Shown piece by piece: positions 33,397 through 45,410 of a DNA stretch of 64,000 bases. The notes below the pieces were generated by a model. That model was not told where the DNA came from and did no database searches. It worked only from the letters and a program-made list of their open reading frames with translations. Numbering within the stretch: position 1 is the stretch's first letter; every line of letters starts with the position of its first letter. This DNA comes from Humulus lupulus (taxonomy: Eukaryota > Streptophyta > Magnoliopsida > Rosales > Cannabaceae): contig NC_084797.1 in assembly GCF_963169125.1 (NCBI RefSeq), positions 92,599,868 through 92,663,867 of the forward strand, in the 5' to 3' direction. Both the position numbers and the translations under genes were made by a program.

Positions 33397-35368
33397 ATTA
33401 TTGGTTCATAGGTGCCTAAGGTAGCTCTATCAACACTAATCAAGGTAAGAGTTGATACAAGGGTTAAACTGTGAATGAGCTATTTGAGAGAATATTTATT
33501 CTTCCGGATAAATGTGCAATTATGTGATAATTGAAGTTGCACAATTTATTATTACATTTATGCAATTTTCGAAATTGTGTAGAAATAGAATAAATTGATT
33601 TTAATCAATTATTTTATTTAAGTGTGAATAAATAAATATGGATAGTCAAAATTAGTTTTGATTATTATATTTATTTAATTAATAATAAGAAGATAATGGA
33701 AATTCAAATTTTGATTTTGAAATTTAATCCCTGCATATGTTAATTAATGTGTGGGTATCATATGCATTTTTATATTATGTGTAATATATAAATGGATGGA
33801 TGTTTGTGTATGAATTGTTTATGTTCTTTAGGGTTGATTTTCATGGTGTTTTTGGGTTAGGAAAAGTTCTTAATTTGTTCTAGATATACAAAAATTGTAA
33901 ACCATTTTGGGGCATATGAATTTTGTAATTTACTTTTTAAAATTAAGGAAAAAAATTTTAATGGCCCGAGCCCCAAGCACAAACCCCGAGGCCCGAGCCG
34001 CTGCCTCTGCAGCCGTGCGACCCAGCGCCCAAGCTCTTTTCCAGTCGTACCTCTGCCAACCGCCGACCACCATTGAGACACTCATTAAGGTTTGTGTCTG
34101 GCAAACCCTAATGGATGTGTAGTTATTCATTTGCGCATGTTTAAGCCCAATATAATTAAAAGTGTTTTAATTATAAATTTTGAGTTAATTTTGGTGAGTC
34201 CAAATTCCAATTGGGCCTCAATAACTTGTTGGGTATTAAAACCCAAAATTTGATTATTTTAAATTTGTTTAAAATAATAAAAAGGTTCTTTAATTCATAA
34301 TGGTTAATTGAAATGGTAATGACCCAAAGACTAAAAGAGAAGGTCAAAGATCAAAAGAGTTGCTCTTTATTATTCCTTAGTTTAATTATTTTTGTGTATT
34401 TTTTGCAAGTGTTGTAATTTTCTAGAAATACCCAAAACACCCAATCTGCATTTACTTATTTATTTATTTTCTTGAACATGATTAAATTGTTTAATACTTT
34501 ATCATGCATAATAACAGGTCATACATATTAAGCATGCATTTTTTTAGAAACATGCTAAGGATTGATTATATGTTTTTTATTTGATAACTCATATAATTAA
34601 TTTAGTCTTAATTAATTAAGATCGTAAAAGAATTTAAAAGTTTTTTATTTTCTTATTTAATAAAATTGTTTTATTAAATAAAATGATATTCTATTTGAAA
34701 AGGAAAAATAAAATCTAAGGCACAATTATTTATTTTGGATAATATGATTAGTATTTATTAGAACATCATTTGGTAAAACTAATTTAATTAGTTTTACAAA
34801 CAAATTAAAAAATTATTGATTTTGAGAAAAGCACAATTTTAAAAATAGTGAGTGGGAGAGGGAATTATGACAATAAGTCTCACGGTCTCCATTATTGGTT
34901 GAACACTAAGAGGCATACGAAGGGCCTCATGTCGCCTCCATTTGCAGCCTCCCTAAAGAAAGGCTTCCGAATATATTTATTTTATCTCAAGATTGACTTT
35001 TCATATGAGAATAAGATTAGTGATGTATTTCAAGTTTGACTGAGCCTAAGGCACACTCCGAAGATGTATCTAGGCTTTTGAGCACGACTAGTGCATCTTG
35101 ACCAAACTAACTGTAATTCATTAGTCAAAAAAAGAAATAGGAGTTTTTAAGTTTTCACTTATGGAGTTGAGATCTTGTCTCAAGGTTAATTTGTGATTAG
35201 TCTGACATACCCTAAGGTGATCCATTACTTTTCAAATTAATCTATCGTTGACTAGTAATTAATTTTATATGTGTTGCATTTATGAATCATATTTACTATT
35301 CTAAATATAAACTGATATTTATTATATGCATTAATTCATTATATTTTATTTATTTGATTTTCAGCAAT
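33397..35368 (+). other. Rest of the Copia 5' LTR (to about 33740) and Copia leader of unclear origin
   Basis: 33397-33740 aligns with 42090-42440 of the 3' LTR. After that the sequence differs completely from the rest of the 3' LTR, and no primer-binding site is seen before gag. A 110 bp GC-rich island (33960-34075, Ala/Pro-coding on paper) stands out in an otherwise AT-rich 1.6 kb. A TTTTCAG acceptor-like site precedes the gag start. The 5' LTR end was probably replaced by recombination or deletion. Confidence 0.6.
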
Positions 35369-36220
35369 ATGTCCAATCCAAACCCTGTAACTGCTTTACT
35401 TGCTAATGAGAAATTGACTGGTGATAACTACATGAAATGGAAATCAAATATGAACATTGTTTTGATATGTGAAAACCACATGTTTGTCTTTAATGAGGAA
35501 TGTCCAGAGGTTCCTGCTCTCACTGCTGTCAAAACTGCTAGAGAGAAATATGACAATTGGATCTTATCTAACAATAAGGCCAAATGTTATATGCTTGCTA
35601 GTATGAGCGATGTGCTCAGAAAGAAGTTTTAAACTGTTGAAACAACTTATGAGATTTTGGAATCTCTACAAGGCATGCTTGGTTAGTAATCTGATAAGTT
35701 CATACATGATGCTACTGGAAGCTTCATGAATATGAAAATGAAGAAAAATGTTTTTTCAGAGAACATGTCCTAGACATGATCAACATATTGCATGATGTAG
35801 AAATCCATGGTGCGACCATTGATGAGAGAAATCAAGTAAGTGTAATACTTTAATCTCTCACACCAGCTTTTGCGGCATTCACTACCAACTATGTTATGAA
35901 CAAGTTGGAGTGCAATATGACCCAACTGCTGAATGAGTTGCAAACTTTTGAATCTCTAAACAAAAGTTTCAGTAATGTTGAGGAGGCAAATGTTGTTGAA
36001 ACAAAGCCTTCCTTTTCAAATGGTAATTCAATGAAAAGGAAGGGTTGCCAAGGAAATGACAAGAAAAAGGACAAGCAACCAGAGAAGACCAACAAGTCTT
36101 CCAAGAAGAATAATCCTGCAAAGAACTCCAAAAAGAAGGCACCGAAAGGAGCATTCTTTCAATGTGGAGTTGATGGTCTTTGGAAAAGGAATTTTCCTAA
36201 GTACCTGGCTGAACTGAAAG
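35369..36220 (+). pseudogene. gag of the Copia element (decayed)
   Basis: The start at ATG 35369 gives MSNPNPVTALLANEKLTGDN and YMKWKSNMNIVL, the typical Copia Gag opening. A first stop occurs at 35630, then several more to 35850. The later frame (35896 on) has a Lys/Asn-rich region. The nucleocapsid knuckle reads FFQCGVDGLWKRNFPKYL, in which the first and last Cys positions are Phe and the His is Leu, so it cannot bind zinc. Confidence 0.85.
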
Positions 36221-37690
36221 ACAAAAAGAAGGGTAAATTTAATTTGCTTGTTTTAGAATATTGTTTAGTAGAAGGTGATTTTTCATCTTGGATAGTTGAT
36301 TCTAGAGCCACTAATCATGTTTGTTTTTCTTTGTAGAGTCTTATTACTTCGAGGAAGTTGGCTCATGGAGAGGTGACAATGAGAGTTGGAAGTGGACAGG
36401 AGATCTCGGCAGCTAAAGTAGGGAAAGTTCACCTAGTTCTTTATAATAATAAATTTGTTGTGTTGGACAATGTTTATTTTATTCCTGGATTTACTAGAAA
36501 TTTAATTTCCTTATCAAAATTGCATGAACAAGGTTTCAGTATTTATTTTATTAGTAATTTGATTGTTATTTCGAAATATGGTTTTGACATTTGTTTTGCA
36601 AATTCTGAAGGTGGGCTTTACAAGAGTCCAACGTCGAGCATGTTTATAATTCTGAATTTATAAAAACTGCAAATCATAGATCTATTAAAAGACAAAAAGA
36701 CAGATTCCGATAGTGAAACATATCTGTAGAATTTGAGATTGGGATATATTGGTCTGGACAGAATAAACAGACTAACAAAGGATGGTCCTTTAAGAGAACT
36801 ATCTATTGGTTCTCTCCTAGTCTGTGAATCCTTCCTAGAAGGAAAAATGACCAAGAGACATTTCTCTGCTAAAGGTTCAAGAGCCACAAAACCACTTCAA
36901 CTTGTACATACAGATGTTTTTGGCTCGCTAAATGTCCAAGATAGAGGAGGTTATGAATACTTCCTCACTTTCATTGATGATTATTCAAGAAATGGTTACC
37001 TATATTTAATGCAAAGGAAATTCGAAACCTATGATAAGTTTAGGGAATTCTGAGCAGAAGCTGAAAAGCAATTAGGTAAATCACTAAAAGTACTTCGATT
37101 AGATCGAGGTAGTGAGTACTTAGAATATGATTTTGAGGACCATTTGCGTGAGCATGGAATTAAATCCCAACTCACTACACCTAGAACGCCACAACAAAAT
37201 GGTGTTTCAGAAAGATGAAACATATCCTTATTGGATATGGTTAGATTGACGATTAGTTTCTCATCATTGCCTTCGACATTCTGGGGTCATGTAATAAAAT
37301 GTGCTCTATACATACTCAATGTTGTTCCATATAAGTCTATTCAGAAAACACCATTGGAATTATGGAATGTTACTAAACCTAGTTTACACCATTTCCGTAT
37401 ATGTGGCTTTCCTGCACACGTGCTTAAAAGAAATACTGGGAAGGTTGAATCACACACTGAAGTGTGCATGTTTGTAGGATATTCCAAATAAGAAACAAAA
37501 GGTGGTATATTTTATAGTCCTAAAGATAAAAAAAACGTTGGTATGAATGCTAATTTTCTAGAGCATGACTATATAAATAACCACAAACCTCAAAGTAAAG
37601 TCATACTTGAGGAAATGGTGACAAATAAACAAGACCAATCACCAACAATGGCAAGAGAAAAACGGGCAGAGCAAAAACAACTTTTTTGAA
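36221..37690 (+). pseudogene. Protease and integrase of the Copia element (decayed)
   Basis: The protease active site reads WIVDSRATNHVC, where the expected Gly after D-S is Arg, so it is inactive. The pre-integrase region has LRLGYIGLDRINRL and SLLVCESFLEGKMTKRHFS. The integrase core has HTDVFGSLNVQDRGGYEYF, TFIDDYSRNGYLYLM, RLDRGSEYLEYDF and TPQQNGVSER. The C-terminal part (FRICGFPAHVLKRNTGKVE, CMFVGYSK) ends in decayed sequence. Stops lie at 36334, 36661, 37051, 37216 and 37489. Confidence 0.88.
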
Positions 37691-38925
37691 TTGCTATCTT
37701 CACGAAACCATTTACATGTCTCAATCATAAGGGTTCGAAGTTAAAGGTCAAGAGCAAAAAGTTTGTAAGCTTCTTAAGTCTATTTATGGACTTAAACAAG
37801 CTTCGAGATCTTGAAATCTTAGATTTGATGAAACAATTAAAATGTTTGGTTTTCAACAAAATGTTGATGGACCTTGTGTTTACAAACAAATAAAAGATAA
37901 GATTGTGTTATTCCTCGTTCTTTACGTTGATGATATTCTACTAATTGGGAATGACATAGAAACATTATCAAAAGTAAAGAAATGGTTAGCTGAGCAATTC
38001 CAAATGAAAGATTTGGGAGAAGCCAAATATGTTTTGGGAATTCAGATCTATATAGATCGAAAAAAACAAAATTTTGGCACTGTCTCAAGCAACTTATATT
38101 GATAAAGTATTAGAGTGCTTTGGCATGCAAAAATCCAATAAAGGCACTATGCCTACCCGGTCAGGAGTTAAATTATCTAAAGAACAATGTCCACAAACAT
38201 CTCAAGAAGAGGAGGACATGAGAAATTATCCCTATGCCTCTGCATTAGGCATTCTAATGTATGCAATGTTATGCACCAGACCTGACATCAGTCGTTATCA
38301 ATCCAATCCTGGATTGATTCATTGGACAGCAGTAAAGAATATTTTCAAGTATCTTAGACATAATAGAGATTACATAATTGTGTATTCATGTGGAGACATG
38401 AACCCCATTGGATATATTAATTCTGATTTTCAATAAGACAAAGATAGTAGAAAGTTGACATCTGGATCAGTTTTTACACTTGGAAGAGGTGGTGTAGTTT
38501 GGAGAAGTATTAAACAATCCAGTATTGCAGACTCCACCATGGAAGTCGAATACATAGTAGCTTGTGAAGCAGTTGAAGAGGTTGTGTGGCTCAAGAAAGT
38601 CCATATTGATCTAGAAGTTATTCCAGGTATGGATCAGCCACTTGTTTTGTACTGTGATAATAGTGGGGCAGAAGCTAATTCAAAGGAAACCAGAAGTCAC
38701 AAGAGGGGAAAGCACATCGAGAGGAAATATCACTTGATCCGAGAGATAGTCAACCGAGGAGATGTTACTTTCTTGATGATTGCCTCTGAAGATAATCTTG
38801 CAGATCTGTTCACAAAGACTTTATCTATTAAATCTTTTCAGGGTCATGTAAGAAAGCATGGGGTTAAGGGAAATGCCTCATTTTCTTTAGGGCAAGAGGG
38901 AGATTGTTGGGAATTGTGTCCTTAA
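37691..38925 (+). pseudogene. Reverse transcriptase (N-terminally deleted) and RNase H of the Copia element
   Basis: The N-terminal half of reverse transcriptase is missing; the reading resumes near 37715 at a GFEVKGQEQKVCKLLKSIYG-like segment. The catalytic motif LYVDDILLIGND is at about 37922-37957, followed by the KDLGEAKYVLGIQI segment. RNase H (38455-38925) has SIADSTMEVEYIVACEA, LVLYCDNSGAEANSKE, KHIERKYHLIREIV and NLADLFTKTL, and ends close to the polypurine tract. The deletion between integrase and reverse transcriptase is several hundred bases. Confidence 0.88.
38890..38904 (+). other. Polypurine tract of the Copia element
   Basis: GGGCAAGAGGGAGAT directly before the LTR start TGTTGGGAATT. 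Confidence 0.85.
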
Positions 38926-41900
38926 AGCAATTATAGTAGACAGTGGTTTTAATGAATTAAATGAATGAATTGAATTACTTTATATATATATCTTGTGTAC
39001 TATATTATTGTTAATAATATTAAGTAAATATCCTAAAATTCTTAAGTTCATCTATCTGGTCTCAATCTCATATATGGTATGAAAGGATTGAGATTGAGAT
39101 AATGAACTTAAATAGTTCCCAATAAAATAAAGTTATGGAATCTTTAGGTCAATACTGCTAGTACGGTCCACTAGTATTATAAATACATGTGACCTAGATT
39201 CGGGTTACTAGTGTAGTAGGACACTTTAGTGGAGGTACTTTTCATGTATGAGAGTATGTAGAATTGGACTGGATGTGATTTAATAATACTTGTTTAAATA
39301 CTGTGTCGTAGTATTATAAAACACATCAATTAATGATCATAAATAAACTGATCTTAATCCTGAGGTTACTATGGACTCCTATATATGTCATTTGATTATT
39401 TGATTCATGCGTTACGATTTGTCAAAATGATTAGGCTAAGAACTATTATTTTGGGGACTCAAGGATGTATATGGCTGGGGACATAGCTTAACAGATATGG
39501 AATCTATACATTCTTATAGATTGAATGATGATTCCCTATAGGGTTGGCTTTTGGAATTGAAAAAGGTTATTGACGTCAAATTCATAATCAAATTATGAAT
39601 TAACCTTCACCAGTAAAGTCAATGGTACATTAGAAGTCAAGATATAATTAAAAGGGTAAAATGGTAATTTTATTCCCACTTAATTATGAATCATCAATAG
39701 AGCATTAAGTTGTATGTAATGATTATATCAATAGACACTTTATGGTTACAATAAAATACTCAGTAAATATATGTCTTTGATTCTCAAGAGTTCAGTCTCA
39801 TATTTATAGTGAAATAATCATGAGATTAATAAATATGATTATTGAATCAAAGAGTTTTGGTGTAACGCTCTGGATAACCAAGACCATTACACTGTGTATT
39901 TTAAAATAGTACAAGACTTGCTAATCAAGTTGTTTGAACATAAATGTCATTCTAAAGTCAACTAACAGGATAAGCTTAAAAGATTTTGATCATAAACGGT
40001 TAATTTTCATTCAAACAAATGCTTGATACATAGGATCCCAAAAACAAGGTTTATGTGGTAAATACAACTCTCAAAAGCTGATACAACAAAAGCCTGTCTA
40101 ACGGCAAAATACAATTTAGAGTTCTATTCATGGAACTTTTACTTGGTCGTGGTGGTCGAGCAGCTGACGGTGTACACTTCGCCCCCAGAGCTCTCCAACT
40201 CATGGTTGTTCCAGTTTCTCTTTGCTTTTACCTGCTCCACGTAGCACCCGTGAGCCAAGGCCCAGCTGGAAAACCATAAACAACAAACACATATAACAAC
40301 AGTAGCATTCAATCAACTTTAATCCAATTAATTCAATTATTCAACAGAGTACAAGCATTAAGCTAAACAATAGTAAACATGTATTTTCAAGCATACATCT
40401 TAATCAGTAATACAAATGTTCAGGTGTCGGTGCCCTTAGGCCGAGCCCTCTGTTTATCTAGCTGATCCCGAATTGCTTTAGCCGAGCTGAATTCAATACA
40501 CTTATCATCAGCCCCGACACCCTTAGGTACTACTTTCATATAATGCATAACAACCATATAATTACAAAATACATACATTCAATTACAGGGAAACTCAGTC
40601 TCGTTCACAACCACATGGGTGTAGTTTTCTTACCTCGAATCCTAAACGATGGATAAAGAATAGTTTCTAGCACGACCCTCAATCATGAGCCTTCGCGGCA
40701 ATCCTAGTCACAAGCAATAATGAATAATGATCAACTTCTAATCCAATAAATGTTTTGAAAAAAAATACTAGCCTTCGGGACCACGAATTCTACTAAACTT
40801 GGTAGTAGAATTCGTCCCGAGCGTTTAGGTTTGAATCCCCGAGCCTAAAACCATGGTTTCCCTTAATTTCCCATTTAGGGTTGCGACTTTCCCTTAAGGG
40901 CCGCGGCCCACCCCTTAAACAGAGGCTAGACCCTCCTTGCTGGAGGACATGAGCTGCGACTTGCATCCCCCTAGGTCGCGACGCGTCTGGCGAAACAGAG
41001 GCACCCCAACCTGTTCAAGCTCGCGGGACGCAGCCCAAGCCCCCAACCCCAGAAAATCCTTCCCTTCCAGCATTCTTCCTCCAGCCTAACCTCAAATTCA
41101 TACCCCAACTCAGCAGCCAAACTCATATTTAAGCCCAGAATTCCCATCCTTATAGCCTAAACATCATATCGAGTCTATAAACAATTCCTTACTCTCCTTA
41201 AACACTCAAAATCAGCCTTAGAAATCATTCTCATGCAAGCTCTAAGTTCTAACATTATTTCAACAATCAAAAACTAAATTTTTACCTGAATTGATAGCCT
41301 AATCTCCCTAGAACTCTTGTCTGACCTTAGCTTTGATTTCCCTAGCTCTAACCAGCCTAAATTCTTCAATTCTTTCCTTCAAATTTCCTTAGCTCCAAGT
41401 GTAAGAGAGGGAGTGAGAGTGAACGTGAGTGAAAGAGTGATAAGGATGAGAGGTTCCTCTAGTTTCCTATTAGTTCTGGTATAATCCTAAAGTGTCTAAG
41501 GATAAAATTAATCCCAAAAGACAGAAATGCCCCTCTAAAAACTCAGCCTTCTTTAATTGTTCCAAGGGTAAAATGGTCTTTTCCCAAATTTCTGCTAATT
41601 ATCCAAGTCATCCTATCGATTCCCAATCAATCCTGACATGTCCAAATAATTACCAAATTCTTACTCGTTACTCAATAAACCCCAAATTATATTCTAAGTT
41701 CCCAAAATACCCCTAAGCTCACCCCGAGTTAGGTATTATTCCTTGTCGTGACTATTCCGCTAATCTGCTCACTAGGATCGCCTCGAGCCATATATTGCAA
41801 GTATATCCACATAATAATGTGGTCTCAATCATTTATCACATATAATCACATTTATGCCCTTAACAGGCCAAAATTACAAATATGTCCTTATAAGCAGTAA

Positions 41901-43204
41901 AGGGCCCACATGCATATCTAATACTCATAAATATGCATATAATATATTCACATAATCATATAAATCTTGCATGCCACATAGTCACGCATTTAATCAATTA
42001 CACACACATATGTTCAATTATGTCCTTCTGGCACGCTAATTCAGGTACTAAACCCTATTAGCATTTTTGGATCGTTACATTTGGTTAATAATATTTTATT
42101 TATTGAAGCTTGGAATTATTGGTCCATAGGTCCCCGAGGTAGCTCTATCAACACTAATCAAGGTAAGAGTTTATACAAGGGTTAAACTGTGAATGGGCTA
42201 TTTGAGAGAATATTTATTCTTTGGGATAAATGTACAATTATGTTATAATTGAAGTTGCACAATTTATTATTACATTTATGCAATTTTTGAAATTGTGTAG
42301 AAATAGAAAAATTGATTTTAATCAATTATTTTATTTAAGTGTGAATAAATAAATATGGATAGTCAAAATTTGTTTTGATTATTATATTTATTTGATTAAT
42401 TATAAGATGATAATGGAAATTCAAATTTTGAATTTTTAAATTTAAGTTTTTATCTTTTTCTTAAAAAGATGATACCTTATTTGGACTTCTAATTATTAAT
42501 TAATTAAAATAAAAACTCATGAAAAAATCAAATCCTATTTTTCAGGGATAGGCCACACGCATAGGGCTTGGACTGCTCTATGCGTGTGGCACTTCTGATG
42601 TTATTAGATATTGATTTTTTTATATTTTTAATTAATTAATAATACATTTGAAAAGGGGTTTTAAAATGGAATGTTAGACTTTGTCTTTTATCATTATTAT
42701 TATTATAAAAAAGATGATTGATTTTTTATTATTATCATTATGGTAATAATGTATATATATTCTATATGATAGAAAATAGAAACAAGAAGTCCAAAAACAA
42801 GTTTTTTACATAGAAGAAAAACTATCATTTTTTTCACAAAGCAAAAACATTTTCTCTCTATTCTATAATCAAAAGTCTCATGAGTTTAGAATACTTTTGA
42901 TTCACAAAATTGATCATTGTTCTCTATGTGCCCACCCACATCTTGAGGTGTAGAGAACGTCTTGGAAGATCTAGGTGTGAGTACTCTAGCAAGGATATGA
43001 AGATCAAAACATATACGAAAAGATTCAAGGATTCTTGATAGGTTACAAGTGGTAAATCATTTCGTATTTTTTTCATACACATATTATATATATTGATTAA
43101 CACATTTCATATTAAAGGATCCTCAAATAAAGTTGTTTATATGATTTTTTTTGTCGTATACCATTACCGCAATTTTCGCTGTGTGCTAGGAACTATTCCT
43201 AACA
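38905..43204 (+). repeat. 3' LTR of the Copia element, interrupted by solo LTR L
   Basis: Without L and one target copy it is about 2.08 kb (38905-39860 plus 42085-43204). Internally it holds an inverted repeat at 42550-42592, 'gccacacgcatag' facing 'ctatgcgtgtggc', a 13 bp perfect stem. It ends TTCCTAACA followed by the target copy CTCCC. Confidence 0.88.
39861..42079 (-). mobile_element. Solo LTR L (2219 bp), Tekay-like, minus orientation
   Basis: TGTAACGCTCTGG...GATCGTTACA is flanked by a perfect TTTGG duplication (39856-39860, 42080-42084). In the minus orientation it starts TGTAACGATCC and contains 'gcgtgccagaaggacataat', parallel to the start of the LTR of C, hence the Tekay-like call. 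Its right end in that orientation matches the LTR of element I at 63725. A cluster of self-complementary GC words lies at 40881-41035 (GGGCCGCGGCCC at 40898-40909, GTCGCGAC at 40975-40982). No gene. Confidence 0.88.
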
Positions 43205-43430
43205 CTCCCAAGCCCCGAAGACATCCACTACCACTTCCAGCTAAAGGCGATCCCCAAAAAAGGAGATTGGGAGGAGGATGGGTTCTACCAATTAACCAAG
43301 TAGGCCCCGCCTTACCAAACCTTTCACCACAATGAGAACAAACATTGAGAATCCAAAAACAAATTCTTCTTCTCAACGGGCTTCGACAAATGAAACAACC
43401 ACCAACTTTATTTAGCCTTCAACCGAGTCG

Positions 43431-43514
43431 GTAAGTAATTGTTCCTCCCTATCTTTCTTATTCATCATTACGCCAACCTTTCTTTATTTCATACTCCAAC
43501 TTTTTCTTCTATAG
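43431..43514 (+). other. Predicted intron in the antisense ORF of D (84 bp, phase 1)
   Basis: CG|GTAAGT donor and pyrimidine-rich TTTTTCTTCTATAG acceptor. Joining restores a Gly codon and an open frame of about 100 codons. Confidence 0.7.
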
Positions 43515-44359
43515 GTCAATATTTGAGGCCCACCCAAAAGGATGAGTACCTGGTCAGGGCTCAAACCATCCATGTCCTCTCTCACGAAGAGAAGGATAGT
43601 CTATTATTGACCACCATTGCCCAGTTGAGGGAGGCAGGACTCATCGGCACTAAGCATAGGATTGACCGTCTCGACATGATTGAGATTGTCAACCTGCATC
43701 GAAGGGAGATGCATATCTTCCTCGTGGTTGTAGTTAATGAGCCTCTTGTACTGGATGCACCAGGCTTGGGGCCTTTGGATGAGGATATTGATGAGACTAT
43801 CGATTCCTCCTAGTAATTTCCTCTGACGATTGCCAAAGAGGAGGCATTCAACCTTGGGCCAGTAGTCTATAATGCCTGGGAGCCTGAGGGAGCACTCCCG
43901 AGCCTTAAATCAAGCTGGAGGATAAACTTGATGAGGTGTTTGAGGTAGTCTTTACTCAACGTACCACCCGATGCCTACGTACCTTAAGAAATCTTGAAGT
44001 TGAAAATCAAGGTGAGGATATTTTTATTCTTGCTCCCCAGACTGTAGATGAGGGTCATTGTTTGAGGTATTCCCCTTTTATGCCTACTTTACGTCAATAT
44101 GTGTATGTTGATCATCATTGGTCGTGGGAGCAATACTCTGACTATCTTGATCGAGTCAATGAGGTAGTTCATCACCACCATCATGGGGATCTGACAATAA
44201 TAACTGTAGTCGACCAGGTTACGGCCATGCGGGCTCGAGGATTCGATGAGTACAGCACCAATGCGGGTCTGGAATTGAGCCTACTCCTCGATGCCATGAA
44301 GAGGATAGTCGAGGAGTTAGTTTCCTCAGAAAATGATGAGGAGTCAGAGGTCCCTGATG

Positions 44360-44455
44360 GTGGGAAGATAATTCATTAACTAGACTATTTTTATAGTTTG
44401 CTTGTCTTTTGCTTCATTATTTTCTTACTAACCCTTTCCTTCTCTTATGTTTTAG
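44360..44455 (+). other. Predicted intron in the antisense ORF of D (96 bp, phase 1)
   Basis: The split Gly codon is G|GC; the acceptor is TTATGTTTTAG. The intron at 60135-60209 of element G splits a Gly codon in the same way (G|GC), followed by the same short basic tail position. Confidence 0.65.
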
Positions 44456-44639
44456 GCCAGATGGACCCCACCCGCCTGGTAGCTAAGAAGAAAAGGGTGG
44501 CCCTGGAGGCCCGAAAGAGGAAGTAGGCCACTGGCAAGACCTTGGGGGCCCAAAAGAAGGTCGCGCCCCTTTTCCTATTCTAGCCTTTTCTTCAAAGATG
44601 TTTTTAGTGTTTTTTTCATAGCTTCTTCCTAGCCATATC

Positions 44640-45405
44640 CCTAAGCGTGTGCCACTACCGAGAAACTCTTGTGGATTACATGTTGTTCACAAAAATCTGT
44701 GAAAAGGCTACTATCTAACTATAAACCATTTCCAGATATTAACTTTCTCAGTAGGTCATACCGAAAAATGATATTCTTGGTTATGAAATCCAGAATTTTC
44801 TTAGAGGTAATGGTCGCAAGCAGTCCATCTTCCACCCACGTGGTGAAGTAGTCAACAGCTACCACGGCGTATCAGACATCACCTTTTCCTGTGGGCATAG
44901 ATCTAACCAAATTTAATCCCCACACAGCAAAGGGCCATGGACTGGTCATCTGAGTCAACTCTCTAGGGGGTGCTCGGGGTATGTTAGTGTATTGTTGATA
45001 CTTGTCGCACTTTTTTACGTACTTGAGGGAGTCTCTATTCATGGCTGGCTAGAAATAGCCTTGCCTTAAGATCTTTTTGGACGAACTCCACCCCCCCAGC
45101 ATGATCAACGCAAAATCCCTCGTGAACCTCCCAAATAGCACAGGCTTCCTCATTGCTACACATCTCAAATGGGGCATGGAATGCGATCTTCTATATAGCC
45201 TGCCATCCATAAAAATGTATGGACGACTCTGATATTGCAGTTTTTTGGTCGCGTTTTTGCCAGAGAGGACTGTCTCTAAGTTACTCGAGTTCATTATGAT
45301 CGACTGTCCAGCTGCATACAATGTAATTTTGGGCCGACCTGCATTGATGACATTTGAAGCCATAGCCTTTATCAGCTACCAAGCAATCAAGTTCCCCTCA
45401 GCTGT
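44640..45405 (-). pseudogene. Integrase fragment of element D (zinc finger and core, decayed)
   Basis: On the minus strand from 45405: an unclear linker (MASNVINAGRPKITLYAAGQ), then FMDGRLYRRSHSMPHLRCV, the conserved entry to Tat-type integrase, and GGWSSSKKILRQGYF. Next is KKCDKYQ, where the second zinc-binding Cys has become Tyr. The core follows at about 44950-44660: SPWPFAVWGLNLV, VVAVDYFTTWVEDGLLATITS and FITKNI. The closest match in this window is element G at 59220-59760, in the same order. Stops at 45045 and 44870. The C-terminal part toward the antisense ORF is lost. Confidence 0.82.
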
Positions 45406-45410
45406 GGGGA

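Larger units (their letters stand above)
25716..43204 (+). mobile_element. Ty1/Copia element inserted in the antisense ORF of D, itself interrupted twice
   Basis: LTR ends TGTTGGGAATTGTG (25716) and ...TTCCTAACA (43204) are flanked by a perfect CTCCC duplication (25711-25715, 43205-43209). Internal genes follow the Copia order: gag, protease, integrase, reverse transcriptase, RNase H. H (26551-33391) is inserted in the 5' LTR and solo LTR L (39861-42079) in the 3' LTR. The two LTR starts differ at about 9 percent of the first 155 positions, so it is much older than C. Part of reverse transcriptase is deleted. Confidence 0.9.
43210..44526 (+). pseudogene. Antisense extra ORF of element D, 3' part (three exons)
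   Basis: It continues the frame broken at 25710: PSPEDIHYHFQLKAIPKK, then WEEDGFYQLTK, the same order as VPTPEDILYFFCLKAIPEQ ... GFYYLTRFPNF in element G. Intron 43431-43514 (donor GTAAGT, acceptor TTCTATAG) joins FNRVG to QYLRPTQKDEYLVRA. Exon 3 continues with a frameshift near 43900 and reads LRYSPFMPTLRQYV and a His-run (VHHHHHGD). Intron 44360-44455 joins PDG to QMDPTRLVAKKKRVALEARK, then stop at 44526: a short basic tail that could be nuclear. Stops at 43306, 43357, 43390 and 43812. Confidence 0.65.
23351..45410 (-). mobile_element. Element D: truncated Tat-like Ty3/Gypsy element on the minus strand, split by the Copia element
   Basis: Read right to left it has an RNase H/integrase fragment (45405-44640), a non-coding stretch, an antisense ORF (plus strand, 24588-44526), a polypurine tract and an LTR (24101-23351). 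Gag, protease, reverse transcriptase and the 5' LTR are gone; the right edge is cut by block E. The Copia element at 25716-43204 lies inside its antisense ORF. Confidence 0.8.

Noticed and set aside
33907..34122. 71-codon Ala/Pro-rich ORF and opposite-strand ORFs
   Set aside because: Produced by the GC-rich island; no recognisable domain.
41492..41716. 74-codon ORF in solo LTR L
   Set aside because: It lies wholly within an LTR with defined ends and target duplication.
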